Positions 30,001 to 45,000 of a DNA stretch of 64,000 nt are shown here, one piece after another. The notes beneath the pieces are model-generated. The model was not told where the DNA came from. It made no database searches and saw only the letters and a program-made list of their open reading frames with translations. A program made the position numbers and the translations under genes. The DNA comes from Phycisphaerales bacterium UBA7800 (GTDB lineage Bacteria; Planctomycetota; Phycisphaerae; Phycisphaerales; Phycisphaeraceae), in contig DLCK01000076.1 in NCBI GenBank assembly GCA_002480565.1, positions 124,001 through 188,000 on the forward strand. The letters are read 5' to 3'. Numbering within the stretch: the first letter of the stretch is position 1; every line of letters starts with the position of its first letter.

Positions 30001-33000
30001 TAACCGAATACATCCACTGGCCTACGACCTCGTTGCCACCGGTGTTGGATATTACTGCAATCGACGCACATCCTGGAACCGGACAATTATTCATTGCTGC
30101 TGAAGATACAATCATTGCATCGCTCAATGGAACCTCTGCATTACTTCAAGCCGATATCTCCACGCTGCTACCTGGTATGACGATTGTGACTTTCGCATTT
30201 TCCAATTACCAGCCTGGCCAAGCGGTTCCAGCCAATTCTCATCCTGAAATCACTCTCATTGTTCAAGATGATGCAGGCATCCAGTATGTCACGATTCTTA
30301 ACTGGGATTCTACTGATGCACTCGTTAGCGAAGTGATTCCTTTGATTGATGAAAATGGCAATCCCATTTCAGTGTCAGCAGTTGATTACAACGCTCAGGG
30401 CTATCGCAATCCGATGCTCACTCAAGGATCAGCAACCACGTCAATCGAGTCTGATTTGATCGCACTTGAATCAGTCGATCCGAACAATCCTAATAGCCGC
30501 GTGCTCTATCGTATTGGTACCGGCCGTAGTGACGAACCGTTGGGTACGGTGACTACAGTGACCAACCCGACATACAATCCTGCGGATATCATCTCTGACC
30601 GCATGGTAGGTTATACATCCATCGCCGGACCTTATGGTGGCTCCACTGACCAGATAGGTGACTTTAACTATGCCGGACGATTCCTCAGTATTTATGATGC
30701 GACTGGCACGTTTGATGAAAATGGTGATGGTTACTTTGACAGTGATGAACTGTGGGTCAGTGGTAACCGGCTCTACGCTGTGAACAGTCTTACCGGCCTT
30801 GCAACTGCACGATCAAATCTGGTGATCCAGGATGGTAATTCCATCCACGGCATCGCTGTGGCTGAAGATATCAAGGGCTTGGCCTTTGAAGGAAGCCTCG
30901 AATCCGGTGTCAAAGGCAACCTTTACGCTATCTGGGATGATCTGCAATACCGAGATGGAAACGGTAACCCAATTGATGACAGTTCGGATCATGAAAGTAT
31001 TGATCGTCTGATCACAATTAATGAATGGACTGGCGAAGTCCAAGTCGTTGGAACTGTGAGTATCGCTGACAATCCCGATCCTGCTGCTGCCGATAGTGGA
31101 GATGCGCCAGCAGTGCGCATTAATACCTCTATACGCGGTATGGACTTTGATGCCAACGGTGAATTGATCGCAATTCATGGTGAACCCAGTGACGCCGGCG
31201 TAGAATTTTCCAACATCAATGGAACGACAGGCAGCATCGAACGTCAGACCATCATGGTCCATTTGACCAACCCAACTGACAATTCGATCATCATCGGTGA
31301 TCCAGGCAGTATCCGTGATGACCTTTACGGTTACGCATCTGACTCCAATGGTCGGTTCTATAGCATCTTTGACTTTGACTATGTCGACCAAACTGTGACA
31401 AGTAACAGCACTCAGAATTCAGAACTCTGGGCAAGTGAAGACTTCAACCCACTTGTATCGGTCAATGGTGACTTTAACAGCCTTGCCTTTGATATGTATG
31501 GCAATCTTGTTTCAGCCAATATCGATATCGAAGACATCACTTTTGTTACAGCCAATGTCAATGGCAAGGAAGTCCTTTACGCAGTTATCTACAACAAGGA
31601 TCAACAACAGACAGAGCTTTATCGTGTGAATCGTAACCCAGTAACCGGCGGTCTGAACTTTGACCCGGATATGCAAAGTGTTACTGACACTGTTGGCCTT
31701 GGATCATTGACTTTCCTGGGGGTGATTACTGACGATTTGGGTATGCAGTACACAGGCATTGAAGCAATTACTTCAGCATATGACACCAATGACCTGTATG
31801 TCGTTGGTTTCAATGCAGACGTCCCCGTTCCCGATATCTCCATCGGAGCGGATCTTGGTGTGACCACGGATATCTACGGCATTACGACTCTTGGTGACCG
31901 TACGTTTATCCTTGCTCCATATACCGTGACAACTGATACAGGTTCGACTACGACTACCGCCCTCTTTGAAGTGATTTATGCTGATGATGGATCGGTGAGT
32001 AGTTATGAATTACGTAATGCCAATACCGGCCTTAGTTCAGCAGTTAATGACCTGGCAGCCAACCCCGGTTCGGTAAACAAACTAGGCAATGGCAACTTCG
32101 GTGGCACGATGTATGCAGTAGATAGTGTGAGTAATTCCATTTATGAAATCACTATTGGTCTTGCTGGCAATGCTGAGACGTATAACGTAACGACCGTTGG
32201 TTCGGTGGGTATCTATCAGTATTCAGAATCAGGGACATTGAACCCCATTGTACCGGTAGCACTCAGTGACACCGTTAAAGCAATGGCTGTCGATCGTAGT
32301 GGCAAGTATCTTTACATTGTTCTTGACAGTGTGCCTGACGCCTACAATCCCGGCCTGGGTGACCCAACTACAGGCGATTACCTTATCCAAGTTCGTATTG
32401 ATGAACTGGGCGCAGCTGGAACGACAACGGCAATCGCAGGTATGCTCAAGGGTGAAATTGTTGACCAGAGTGGCAACGACGTGGATGTCGTAGGCATGGA
32501 CTTCACATTGGATGGCGATCTTGTTGCCATTGATACCTATGCAAGTGGCAATCAAGGTGCTGCCGATTGGCGTATGATTCTTATTGATACCACTGAAGCA
32601 ATCAGTGAAAGTCTCACTAAACAAGTCGATGCAACACAGATTTCACTACCCGGAAGTGTTGATACTGCTCTGCAAGGCTACGCCATCAATCGCGATGGAC
32701 GTGGCTTGTCCGTGCGTGTAGGTGCAACACCGTCTGAAATCTATATCACAGGCAACCAATTATTGCGGGTTCCATTGGTCAATACTGATGTCAATCAGGA
32801 CGGATTGACACTCGAATCCGTCGTTGATGTGGTTGGTAACCTTGATGTTCAAGGCAGTATTTATTCCAACATTACCGGAATGATCTCGCATCCCAACCAA
32901 CCCCTGCTCTTTGCATCGGCCAATCAGGAAGGTTCAAACATCACCAACTTGTTGACACTCAGTACATCCGACGGTTCTGCCGGTGTGCTTGGTGCTGTTC

Positions 33001-36000
33001 AAGTTGATGGTGACAACACCAGCTTACTTGGGTTGGCACTGCATGCAGATGGAACACTTGGTGCAATTGATGCTGGCCAAGGTGATGGTAACTACCGCAC
33101 AATCACCATCGGGATTCCGACGGTCTCCGAAATTGTCGGAGTTATCCGTGTAGATAGTCAAGACACTCAGGTCTCTGGTATCGACTTTATCGATATTGAT
33201 GGAGACGGTGTTAATGAATTGGTTGCTTTTGACGATTCACAACGTGTCAATGGTGAAATCATTCGTCGCTTTATCGAAATCAACACATCCAATCCATCAC
33301 TCTCCACAGAATTGGTTGGCCTGGGACGTGCATCGACTGATATCTCAGGTTTGTCTGCGGTGATTAATCCTGACACGGGTGATTTTGAGTTGTACTCCTT
33401 TGCCAATGATGCACCATTAAACAGTGCCATTGTCTTTGCTGACAGTTCAAGCACAGTTACCAATATCAATGGAGAACTTGCAACAGTCTTCTCCAATGTC
33501 CAAGGTGATCTGGGTGATCAATATGAATTCGTTGATATCACTGTGACGACCGATCAGGTTACAGGCATTGAATATGTCTATGCCGTGATTGGTAACAATG
33601 TCGATGGCTATCAACTCGGACGTTTCGAGCAGTCCAACCCGACAGCTGTAACGATCATGGGTGACATACTTAGCCCAAGTGATCAGGATCTTGATGACAT
33701 TTATGCATTGACCACCAATCCTAACAGCGGTGACATTGTATTTGTCGGCCGTCGCAGCGGTCAGACTGATGTCGAAGTCTTCACGATTGAAGCTGATAAC
33801 CTCAGCGCCGGTGAAGCCAAGGCAACACGATCCAAGACACTGCATGTTGATGGTGACACCAGCTACCTTGCTGCGGGCGCCATTACTGCTCTGGCATTCC
33901 TTGCTGGCTCCAATAGCAATCGTCTGTTCGGCATTTATGCAGAAGACATTAACGATGTCCACACTGACAAATTGGTGAGTATCAGCCTCGTCAGTGGCAA
34001 CGTTATTGACTTTGGTGAAGTTGAAATTGCCGATGAAGGGCATAACACGCAAATTACAGCTATGGAAGCACGTGTCGATGCCAGTACAGGTACATCAAGT
34101 CTTGTTGCGATTGACGACTCACTGGGTGAAGGCCAGCGTCGCTTGATTGAATTGAATCTCGACAGTAACAGTACCGTTGGCACGATTCATGCAATGGACT
34201 TTGATGCCAATGGAAACCTGTATGTGATCTCGCAGGACTTTGATGGCAATATTCTCATCGATTCAAGTCAACTGCCCACAACAGAAGTCGATGCGGATAA
34301 CAACAACATTCCGCAACCCACTGACGTTGCATTGATCAGTATTGACAAGGATTCAGGTAAATTCATTGCACCCGAAGGCACCAACTTCTTTGGCAGTGAT
34401 GTCAAGCCGATCACACTTGGCGGATATGAAGTCATTGGTGATTACCTGGGAATGGCGTTCCATGAAGATGGTTCGATTTATGCCACTTATCAGCAGGAAC
34501 CAGACGATGGCGTGACTGAACTGCATCAACTGAACTTTGGTGATTTTAGTTCTACCGCTGTTGTTGATTTGATCGGTGAAGTGACACTTGGATCTACTGC
34601 CACTGACGTACAGGCATTAGCCTTTGCAGTTGATGCCGATGGCACACAAATTCTGGTTGGTATTGACCATGCTGACGATGACGGTTCACGATTGATCCAA
34701 ATCAGTACTCAGAATGCTACTGCGACTGCAATGAACTACGCAGGATCGACAGTTGCTTCCAACGGCCTTGCCAGTTACTCCGAAGGGTCAACGCGTCCAT
34801 TATTGTTCACTACGTTTAATGGCGATGTGATTCGTGGCTCGGCCATCTCACTGTCAGTTGATGACACCACTGGAGAATCGATTGCTAACAACGTGTTGGG
34901 CGCTGAGTTCAGTCCGATTGATGGCCTGCTGTATATTATTGCCAACGAAGTAACAGACAATGGATCTAGAGACTTTATCTACACCATCAATACTGAAGCA
35001 GGTAACGCTTCAGCCATTCAGAACAGCTTGACGCGTCTGGATGTGTCCCTCAACGATACCCCTGTTGACCAAACTATCACCTCATTCGCTTTTGATCGCA
35101 ATGGTGATCAAGAACGCATGTTGGTTTACCGCATTAACGAAGACGGTGAAGGCGAATTGAGTAGCATGACGGTAATTCGTGATGCCAACGATGTACCCAC
35201 ATCGGTCTTCCAGACTTCGACAGTTGCGGTTGAATATCTTGGCGAATCCATCAGTACAATTGCTGGATTATCATTTATCGATGAAGACCCCAACGCGGAC
35301 GATGACACACTTTATGCCATTGAACAAAATGGCGAAGATAGTCGCTTGTTGACAATTGACATTGCCACAGGCGTTGTAAACGTGGTCGGCCCATTGTCTG
35401 ATCCTGATGACATTAATGACAACGATCTACCGATCCGTGGTGAATCACTTGGTGGCCTTACATACAACCCGTTATTGGTCAATCCATTTACCGGTGAGTT
35501 AGGTGCATTGATTGCAACTGATTCAGTCACCGATGAAATTGTTTACATTGATTATCGCGATCGTCCTCAGACGTCATCGCTGTTCCAGATTTACGTTGCT
35601 CAAGCCAGTGAAAACTCGCAGATCATTGTTGGCTATGTCGAGGATTACAATCCAGATTCCACCGAACCGGATGATCGTGTGATGCAGCCGTTTGAAGGCA
35701 CAATTGGTGACCTGCTCGTTCACCCGACCATTGGGGCCAATGATATTACAGTCACAGCTCCTGACAATACCGGTCAAGTCTACATCGGTGCCCGTACGGA
35801 AAACTATGCAGAAGACCTCAACGTTGAAAAAGCATTCATTCCTATCACAGAAGGAAGTCTTCTAAGCTCACTTGGTGTGCGTCCTGTAGGTTTGGATGAC
35901 ATTCTCAACGATGATACTTACAACCTTTCTGCCGGTGTTTTTGTCGCTCAAAACCTTCTGGTATTACCTGACCTTGATAACTCAGGTCAATTTGCAGACA

Positions 36001-39000
36001 TCACCTTCCGAGAAGAACTCATCGGCCGCAATATCGACAATACTGTTGCGATGGCGGTTTCTCAGACTAATCTTGGTCAGAGTACCAATGGCCCGGTCAT
36101 CGCTGTGATCGACAATGACCGTTCCAATGCGGTTGGTTCAGCCATCAACGGTACAGAACTGGCCTTGATCATCAATGGCGTGACATACAGTCCTCAACAA
36201 ATTCTCCTAGAAGGTGTTGGGACCGCAATCACCAACATTCTGGGACTCGACTTTGGATTAACCGACGTCTTTGATGACGATGCCACCGAATCACTCTATG
36301 CAGTGGCGGAAATTGATGACTATCTGCCTGTGAATGGCATGGGATCAGTCACCGGACTTGATACGCTCATCGACCTGACTGTCAATGCTGCGGGTACGGT
36401 TTACATGATCAATAACGATGCGGCTAACAGCTTCGAATTGATTCGAACCGACCGTAATGCAATCTCCGGTCAAACCACAACGTCGACCACACTTGGCCAT
36501 ATCATGGCGATTGACAGCAATAACTTCACCACGGGTTACAGTCTACTCACTGGCATTCACGCCATTGAGTCCGACCCAAGCAGTGGTGAAATTTATGTGA
36601 TTGCTGACGACTTGGATTCCACGACGAGTGGTGCACTGGCAATTTACACAATCGGGACCAACCCGACGGATGTCGATTCCGATGGTGTCTTGGACATCGT
36701 TGCTTCGAAGGTTGCTTCACTGTCCTTGCCATTGGGAGTTACTGGCGACGTCAATGCATTGAGCTTTGCAACAGCCACCAATACGCTTGGTATTAGTCAG
36801 AAATATCTCTTTGCTGTGATTAATGATGGTTCAACTGACGAACTCTTACGCATCAATCTGACAACCCCATCAGTTGTTGAACAGATGGGTGTGATCCAAC
36901 TTGATGGTGCCAACACCTCAATCGCTGGTATGGACACAGATGCGGATAACAATCTTGTGGCTGTTGATACCAATACAGGTCGATTGATTCTTGTCGACAA
37001 TGACCTTTTAGCTGGAGCCGCTCAAGGTAACCCGCTTTCGGCGGTCTCCTTGACCGATGCTAATGCTGTAGCTTCCACCTATGTCGGAATGTCATCTGAC
37101 AACAACGGTTTCTTCTATAACATTGATGCTGATTCCGGTACGTTCATACTTCAACAATCCACAGCAGACGTTCCTGTCCTGGGACAGCTGATCTTTGATG
37201 TGGATAGCAACACCAATGAGTTCACGGACGTGGTCAACTTCCGTCCAATTCGTACGCTCAGTGGAATCAATTCCGTGCAGACAATCGCCTTTGCCAACAA
37301 CCCGTTGGTTGATCTTAACGGCGATCCGTCTTCGGATTACCAGGCGATGTACATGGTTGCCAATGGCAACGAATTGTACTTGGTAGATATCGCGTCCGGC
37401 GGTTCAACAACCTTGCTGGGCAGCATCACAGATGTGGACGACGTTGATGCAAGCTTGACCATCGGGTCGATGGACTTTGATGCGGATAACCGTCTGTTTG
37501 CACATGATCTGACCAATGGTCGATTGATTGAAATTGATTACACAAATGCTGATGGAACGACAGCCAATATTGCTGGCATCTCCCCTGCCGGCACGCTGCG
37601 TAACACTGTTTCGGAAATCAGCTATGACTTTATCAATGATCGATTCCTTGCTGCTGACAATGCTACGTCACTACTGAGTTCCACCTCCTTGAATGATTCA
37701 GCAATCATCATGGAACTCACTGGTACGGATGAAGGATCAGCATTTGCACAGAACATCGACAAGATATTTATCGCTGGTACCGTGACCGGCAAGGTCAACC
37801 TTTCAGGTTCAGTTAATGAGTTCTATACCGGTTGGCTACTCACCGGCGTGTCAGATGGTCAAGTTGGCACTTCGCTAAACGGACCGGAAGTTGATGACAA
37901 CTTCTACGTTGGCGGTGACCTACGAAACCTCATAGTGGCTTCCTTCATTGGAACCAACGCGGTGACAGTAACCAACAATTCAGGTGATGATGTCGACTAC
38001 AGCACAGGATTTAATCTCCATGTCGGTGGGCGACTTGGGCAGGTCTTTGCGTCCAACTCCATTAGTGGCCAAATCGAAGTGGATAATAATTCTGCTGGTA
38101 TCGTGAATTTGGATTCCTCAGTGATGCAGCTTGAAATTGAACACAAGCTTAACGTCAATGATATGACCACAGGCGACCTGTTTGAAATGGGCTACCTGGA
38201 TAGTGACGAGGAGCTATACACCAACGACACCTTTGAAACCGCTCAAGTGCTTGGCGCAGTTCGTGAAAACGGTCTGTCCGAAGACAGCATCATCCGCCTG
38301 CATGGCTTCCTTGATGGATTCAACGAAGCCGACATGGCAGACTACTACGGCATAGCATTGATGGGTGGTCAGACCATCAGCATCAACCTCAGTGGCCTTG
38401 AAGCAATTGATACTGAAGGTTTCACTACAAGTGATTGGGGTGAGTTGCTCAATGTTGGTGTCTATGATCAGGAAGGTCGCTTAGTGGCCTCTGATATCAG
38501 TGATATTCAACGCGACCAATTCCAAGGTGCCGAATTCACATTTACCGCAGATGAACCAGGACTCTACCGCATCGCAGTGGGATGGGTTGGGGATGGTGAC
38601 TTCAATGGTGATGGTGACGAAGGTGACAATGACGATGGCTTTACATACCTATTGGGTGAAGCTCATTACGAATTAGTGATTAAGGGTGTCGGCGACATGG
38701 CAGTCGGCGGTATTGTCGCCCGTGAACATATCTTCGGTGAGTTTGATGCAGCTTCGGTTATCGTGCGTAATGGTGACCTGGGTGCAATTTGGGCAACCGA
38801 TACTCAGTTCTACCGCTGGGGCGGTGGTTTTAGTGGTCTATTGAATGATGCCGCTAATATCAATATCCGACGAGGCGACCTGCGTGCGAATATCGCAGGC
38901 ACAATTGGCACTGACGAAACGCTTAGCTCAACTGGTCTGAATCTGGAAATTGAAGACGGCAATGTTGGCTTGATTATGAGCAACGTCGGCGATCTGACCA

Positions 39001-42000
39001 TCGGCTCAGCACATGTGGCTGGTGATATACAGGTCATAGATGGTCTTGAAACCGTCTATGTTGATCTGGAAATTGACGGTGCACTGGGTGTGATTCGTGC
39101 TGGTGATATGGGTACAACGGCTCCAAGTATCATCAGTGTTAACAGTGATGGTCTGAATCAAGATGGACGTATCGACCTGATTGATGTCGAAGGTGACTTC
39201 GGCACGGAAGGTGTTGGCGGTCCGCAAATCAGTACCGGACTAGGTGGTAACGTCCGCTATATCCAAGTGGGTGGCCAGGTCTACCAGGACAATTTCTTTG
39301 GTAGCGGTAGCCCTGTGACTCAGAGTTACGATCCTGGCGAAACGATATCCATTATCGACGACTCAGGTGCTAAGATCGATATCTCACCGATAGACGTTAC
39401 CCAGCAGTACAACGAATTTAATCAAAAGGTTACGCTGGCCAATCTTGAGATGATTTCCTACGGTATCCGCAGCAGTGGTGGCCAGGTTATCATCAGCCTC
39501 ACGTCCACAGGTGGCGTAAGTATCAACGGCACATCCAACGGTGTGGGCAACAGTGCTGAAATTGGCACAATCATTGCCACTGGTATTGGTATTCCTGTCG
39601 AAGATCCAGATGAAATCGATGCCAACGCTGATACCGATACTGGGACTGACACCGGAACGGATGATGACACCACGGATGATCCAGGTGATCTGAATGTGAT
39701 CATTGGATCCACCGACGGAACCAGAATTGATGTCTGGCGTGTAACGGGTAACGAAGACTACTATCCAGAAGTCGACCCCACCACAGGTAACGAAGCGACA
39801 ACCACACTGACAATTGGTGAAGGTGACTTCAATTTAATCGCAAACTACACCGGCGGTGAAATTGTCAATGTCCTGGCGGCTTCAATCGATACGATTGATG
39901 TTCATGGTACATTGGGAATGACAGGTTCCTCAACCGGTTCTGCGGTCAATCAACGCGGTGAACTGTCTGATGATTATCCATTCCTCTCACAACACCTGGG
40001 CATTGTCTCAGGTAACATTGCAAACATCAGATCTACAGGGGCATTGGGGAACATTCTAGTTGATGGTTATATTGGCTCAATTACTGCTAATTCCGACCTG
40101 ACCAATGACCCAACTGTCTTTGAAGGTATAGATGGCCCAATTTTTGCAACAGGTGACATCTACTATGTGAATATCGGTGAAGGCTTGGCATCAACAGGTA
40201 ATGGCGAGTTCGCACAATCCGGTATCTATGCCCAAGGCTTTATCTTTGATGTGGTCAACCAAGGTGAAGGTTCAGATATCTTCGGCAATATTGTGTCCGA
40301 AGAAGGTATCGGCAATATCATCCTTACCAGTGGCGTGATTGCTAACAGCAATATCATGGTCATCACTGACATTGCAGATTCTCTGGAGTGGGTTGGTAAA
40401 GCCCTTGCTGATGGGAATGTCACAGAGCCTGAAGATCCAGACTATTCCGGTATGACCAGTGCCCAAAAAGCAATTGCTCAAGCTCAATATAATCGTGAAG
40501 TTCGACGCTACAATTCCAATGGCGGTATCAACCATATTCAAACCGATGGCACCGGCGGTATCATCGGAACGATGTTCCTGGGCAACCAGATCAACAACAT
40601 TTACGTCAATAATGGTTTTGGTCTGCTCAACAGTTACTTTGCAATTAATGAAGGCTTTGACTTTGGGGTTGTCGATGTTGATGGTTACGGTATCCGTGAC
40701 ACTGGATTCTATGGCGGCAACAACATCAATACATTGACGTTGGAAACGGCAGCACGCTATATCGATCCAACACTCTTCTCACTTGGTGCGCGTCCTTCAA
40801 TGCAAACCAATGGTATAGCCAATACCCTTACGGATCTGCTGCATTACCTTGCAGATTCAAATGGAATGACCCTCGAAGAATTCATGGACTTGGTCAATGA
40901 TTACAACGATGGTGTTGCTATTGCTGACTTGACGAATCTTGGATTCTTTGACAACCTTCAGGATACCGGTGCTGGCGCGTCTATACCTGATATTCTTCAG
41001 GCAGGTATCCTTGCCAACTCCGATCTACGAGGTACAGGCAATCTGGGTACAGTCCAGGCTTATCAAATCCGAAGTGATAACGAATTCGACAACCAAAGCA
41101 CACTCATCCAGTTCATCAACCAGATTACTAGCATCCAGGTGACTGATGTCGTCAAGGGCACACAACTCACCGCAGGTAGCTTAGGCACCTTCAGTGTCGG
41201 TTCTGACATGATTAACTCTCAACTGCATGTTGCCGGTGAGTTGACCAACTTCTCAGTGGGTGGAACCTTTGATGCAGACTCATCACTGACTATGGAAGGT
41301 TACAACGGCTATCTGAATAACTTTGATGTCACTGAAGACATGGATGGACAATTGATCGTTTCCGGTTCAGTTAACAGCATCGATATTGATGGTGATCTTA
41401 ATGGCTGGATTCAGGTTGAAGGTGGTCAATCCAACCTTGCAGCAATCAACATCATTGATGTGGCCCATAACCTTTCCAGTGACAACTTCTATGTCGACGG
41501 TGATGTCACTACGATCAATGTTGGCGATGATGCCAGCGGTGCATTGACCATCACCGGTGATCTTGGAACCATGTCGGTCGGTCGCAACAGTGCTGGTGGT
41601 GACATGCTCATGGACTTGATCGTCCAAGGCAATCTTGGCACCCTCACGGCAAACGGCGTGATCTCCGGCGATGTACAGGTCTTTGGCGATGTCACTGATA
41701 AGATTTCGGCAACACGTGTGAGCAATGATATCGGTGCCCTGCTTGGACATAGCTTTAACAATGTGGTCGATCTCACAGCATACTCAGACAGTCTGCTCTA
41801 CGTGATCGATGAAACATCAGGTGGTGCATTTGAACTCTCATCCATTACCCGCAACAGCAATGGCTCGCTCAATGCAGTTACATTGATCGGTACGCTCAGT
41901 GATGGTACCAATCTCAGTGATGTTCAGGCCATTGAAGTCGATCCCACCGACAGCACCAAACTGTATGTCATCGCCAAGACCAATGGTGCCAGCACACTGT

Positions 42001-45000
42001 CACTGTATACTGTTGACACCACCAATGGCACCGCAGTCACTACCGGAATCACACTTGATGTGGACCCGGCGACTGAAGAATACAGCTCATTGGCATTCGT
42101 CGGTACCAGCCTTTACATGGTCAATACCACTGTTGTCAATGATGGTACAAATGACGTCTATGTGAACCAACTCTACAAGATCGACTTGACCACCCAAGCT
42201 ATCAATGCTCAAGGCCAGATCGATTTGCCAGACGGTTTTGACGACACCATCATGTACGTTGCAGCGATGGATACCGATGCGGATCAAAATCTGCGAATCT
42301 ATGTCGCGGATTCAACTGACCCGGATAACGGCAGCATCATCGAAATGGCTAATCCATCAACCAGCAGCTACAACATCCCTGGCCTGGTGAATGGTTTTGT
42401 GATTGCAACGGGCTTCTTCTCGAACACGAGTGTGAGTTCTTTCCCAAGTACGCCTTCAGTGGCTAACTTTGGTGGTTCCAGCACAACAGGCACACTGGTG
42501 ATCCCAGCGTACTCGACGTTCACAGCTACTAACTTTGACACATCAGCCACCACTGCTATCGGTACGGTTTCTGATGCAGCAGGTTATACCTCTGATTACA
42601 ATACAGGTGTTTTCTATCAACTTAATGACAACGCAAGCGGGATTGATGATGTCCTCTACCAGACACAAAATCAGACCGACCCGCAAGCCCAATTCGGATT
42701 GTCATTGATCACCGGCAATGTTGTAGTCCATGGCACGCTAAACAACCTTACAGCGACTTCCGGCCATATCACTGGCAATATCCTTGCAGGCGGTAGTATT
42801 AATACCCTCTCTGTGACTGATGGTAGCTTGGGACTCGGTGAACGTATCACCCTCTCCTCTGCCTTTGGCAACATTGGCACAGTCAATGTCACACGCGGTA
42901 ATGTCAATGCTCAGGTCATTGCTTCCAACGGTTCAATCACCAGCTTCACCACAACTGACAATACCAGCAGTACGGCACCACAAGTTAGTGGCGATCTGCT
43001 GGCAGGAACTTCCATCGAAGCCCGACAACTCTTGTCAATGACCGTCGGTGGCAGCATGCGAAACGGTGTTACCGTCAGTAGTGAATACCAAACCAACACG
43101 CTCAACGTCACAGGTGATGTCGAACAAGGTGTTGGCATCACACTGGGCGATCTTTCAAACTCCACAATTGGTGGGGACTTCAACGGAACCCTCTTTGTCG
43201 ATGGCATCAATGCAACTCGCCCAACATTCACAGTCAATGGGGATATGGACGGAACTGCAACCTTTACTGACAACGCAACTGTCGTAGTCAACGGTGATTT
43301 TGGTACAGGTGAAAATATTGATCCCAATACACCAATCGCCAGTGACAGCCTTGCACGGATCAACATCCATAACAATGGTAGCCTTTCAGTTGGCGGAGAC
43401 ATGCACGGAGATCTGGTCGTTGGTGGACGCCTTGAATCTGTCACAGCAGATAATATCTACGATTCAACAGTCGTCGCAGGTGGACGCATTAGTACTGTCA
43501 ACGTGTCGGGCACTGTCAGTGATTCAGTCTTCCAGGCTGGCTTATCCTCAGGGAATGACGGTATCTTTGCTTCTGACAGCGATTCTGCGGACCTCTTCGA
43601 AGGCGGTACACTTGAAAGCATTATCAGCTTTACCGCTGGCATCGTGAGTAACAGTATTATTGCTGCAGGTAATGGTATTGACTCATTCCGTGCCAATACA
43701 AGCATTGACAACTCCTCTGTGGTCTCGGGCTTTGTCCTTGGACATTCAGCGGTAGCCTCACTGCTTAACCGTAATCTGGTAAATGATGACAACGATGATT
43801 CGGTACTCAGTTCTGCTGAACGCACCGGTCTGTTGGCCGATGCAAACCGTACCTTGCTTTATGGTGACATCACCACTGCATTCCTCGGTTCAGGCAATGC
43901 CAGCAATGTCAATATCATCGCTGGTATCGACGTGGGTGATGACGGCATATTCGGTGCTGGTGGTTTCAACGATGATGCCATTGTTCGAGACCTGGGCTTC
44001 GGCAACTTCCAAGGTGGCGGCAGAAGTAACATCACCAACATTAGTGGTGGTGGAACTGCAACCAACACATACATTGCTGCAGATTCGATAATTTCAACCA
44101 ACACAACTTCAGGTACCACAACCAATACATTTAATCCGACAGATGAACAGTTCTTTAACAGTATTGGCGAATCACTGGTAGGTATTGATCTGGTCAACGA
44201 TGCACAGGTTGAGGCTGATGGCAATGTGGAATATTCATTAGATGGTAGTAATTACGTCAGAATTCAGGTCATCGGCCAGGACACCATCTACATCCGCGAC
44301 ACGACTCCTGGCGATAACTTTATTGATGCAATCTATGTCGTCAAGGGAGCTGGCAATACCACGTTCTCAGCGACTTCAATCAATATCCAATACTTCACAG
44401 ATAACGAAGTTCAGATCGGTAAGATCATCACTGCGGATGATGTGAGTATTGCAAATATTGATGTCTACAACCTCAACGGCAATACCGGCACACTCTGGTT
44501 TGCAGGTGACGGTGATCGCACCACGCCGGACATGTGGCTTGATAGTACAAACGGTAGTTCCTATATCCGTTCGACGAGTGCATACACGCAAGACACTTTG
44601 CAGGTGGCTGCCAACTTCAGTGGTTACGTTGCAGGCGGTGTTCAGGAACTGCGACTGGGTACAATCGATTCCAGTGCACGCTTTAACATTGCTGGCGATT
44701 TGAACTACTTCATCGTAATGAGTTCCGAAACAGGAACAGACAATACCATCAGTTACACGGTCGATACTTCAGCTACTGTGGACATCGCTTTGGTTGATTC
44801 CACAGTTGGCAACACGACCATCAAAGAAACCGTCGTCGGTAGTGGCTATCAATTCTATGCCATCGACTCCACAGGTAATGCAGCTTATTACTATGTGGTC
44901 CAGATCAGTGAAACCGTTGATGATGTAGAAACAATCACCTACGAAGGTCGTATCGATATTTATGACAGCTTCAGCACTTTTGTGACGACTTATTCAAGTC

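Larger units (their letters stand above)
18900..37720 (+). repeat. Degenerate beta-propeller-like blades (giant protein)
   Basis: About 6,270 residues of a composite module that recurs with variation: 'ITGMDFxxDGxLVAIDxxxxxxxLIxI', 'LxGYASDxxGRFYSIxD', a short 'LWxS..xLYxVN' and 'xGNxIxDIxALAxDxxGxLYAV'. The GYASD-type marker is found about two dozen times between positions 447 and 37140 of the whole protein; within this block, copies lie near 24990, 25972, 28050, 28530, 29655, 31322, 32670 and 37080. The blades recall NHL, TolB or WD-like bacterial propellers, but divergence is too great to name a family by eye. IN-type cassettes interrupt the block near 22240-22550, 24410-24765 and 26757-27810. 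Confidence 0.6.

Noticed and set aside
33447..34052. Antisense reading frame of 201 codons (and a similar one at 30813-31391)
   Set aside because: Shadows of the propeller-coding strand; no recognisable motif or ribosome-binding site.
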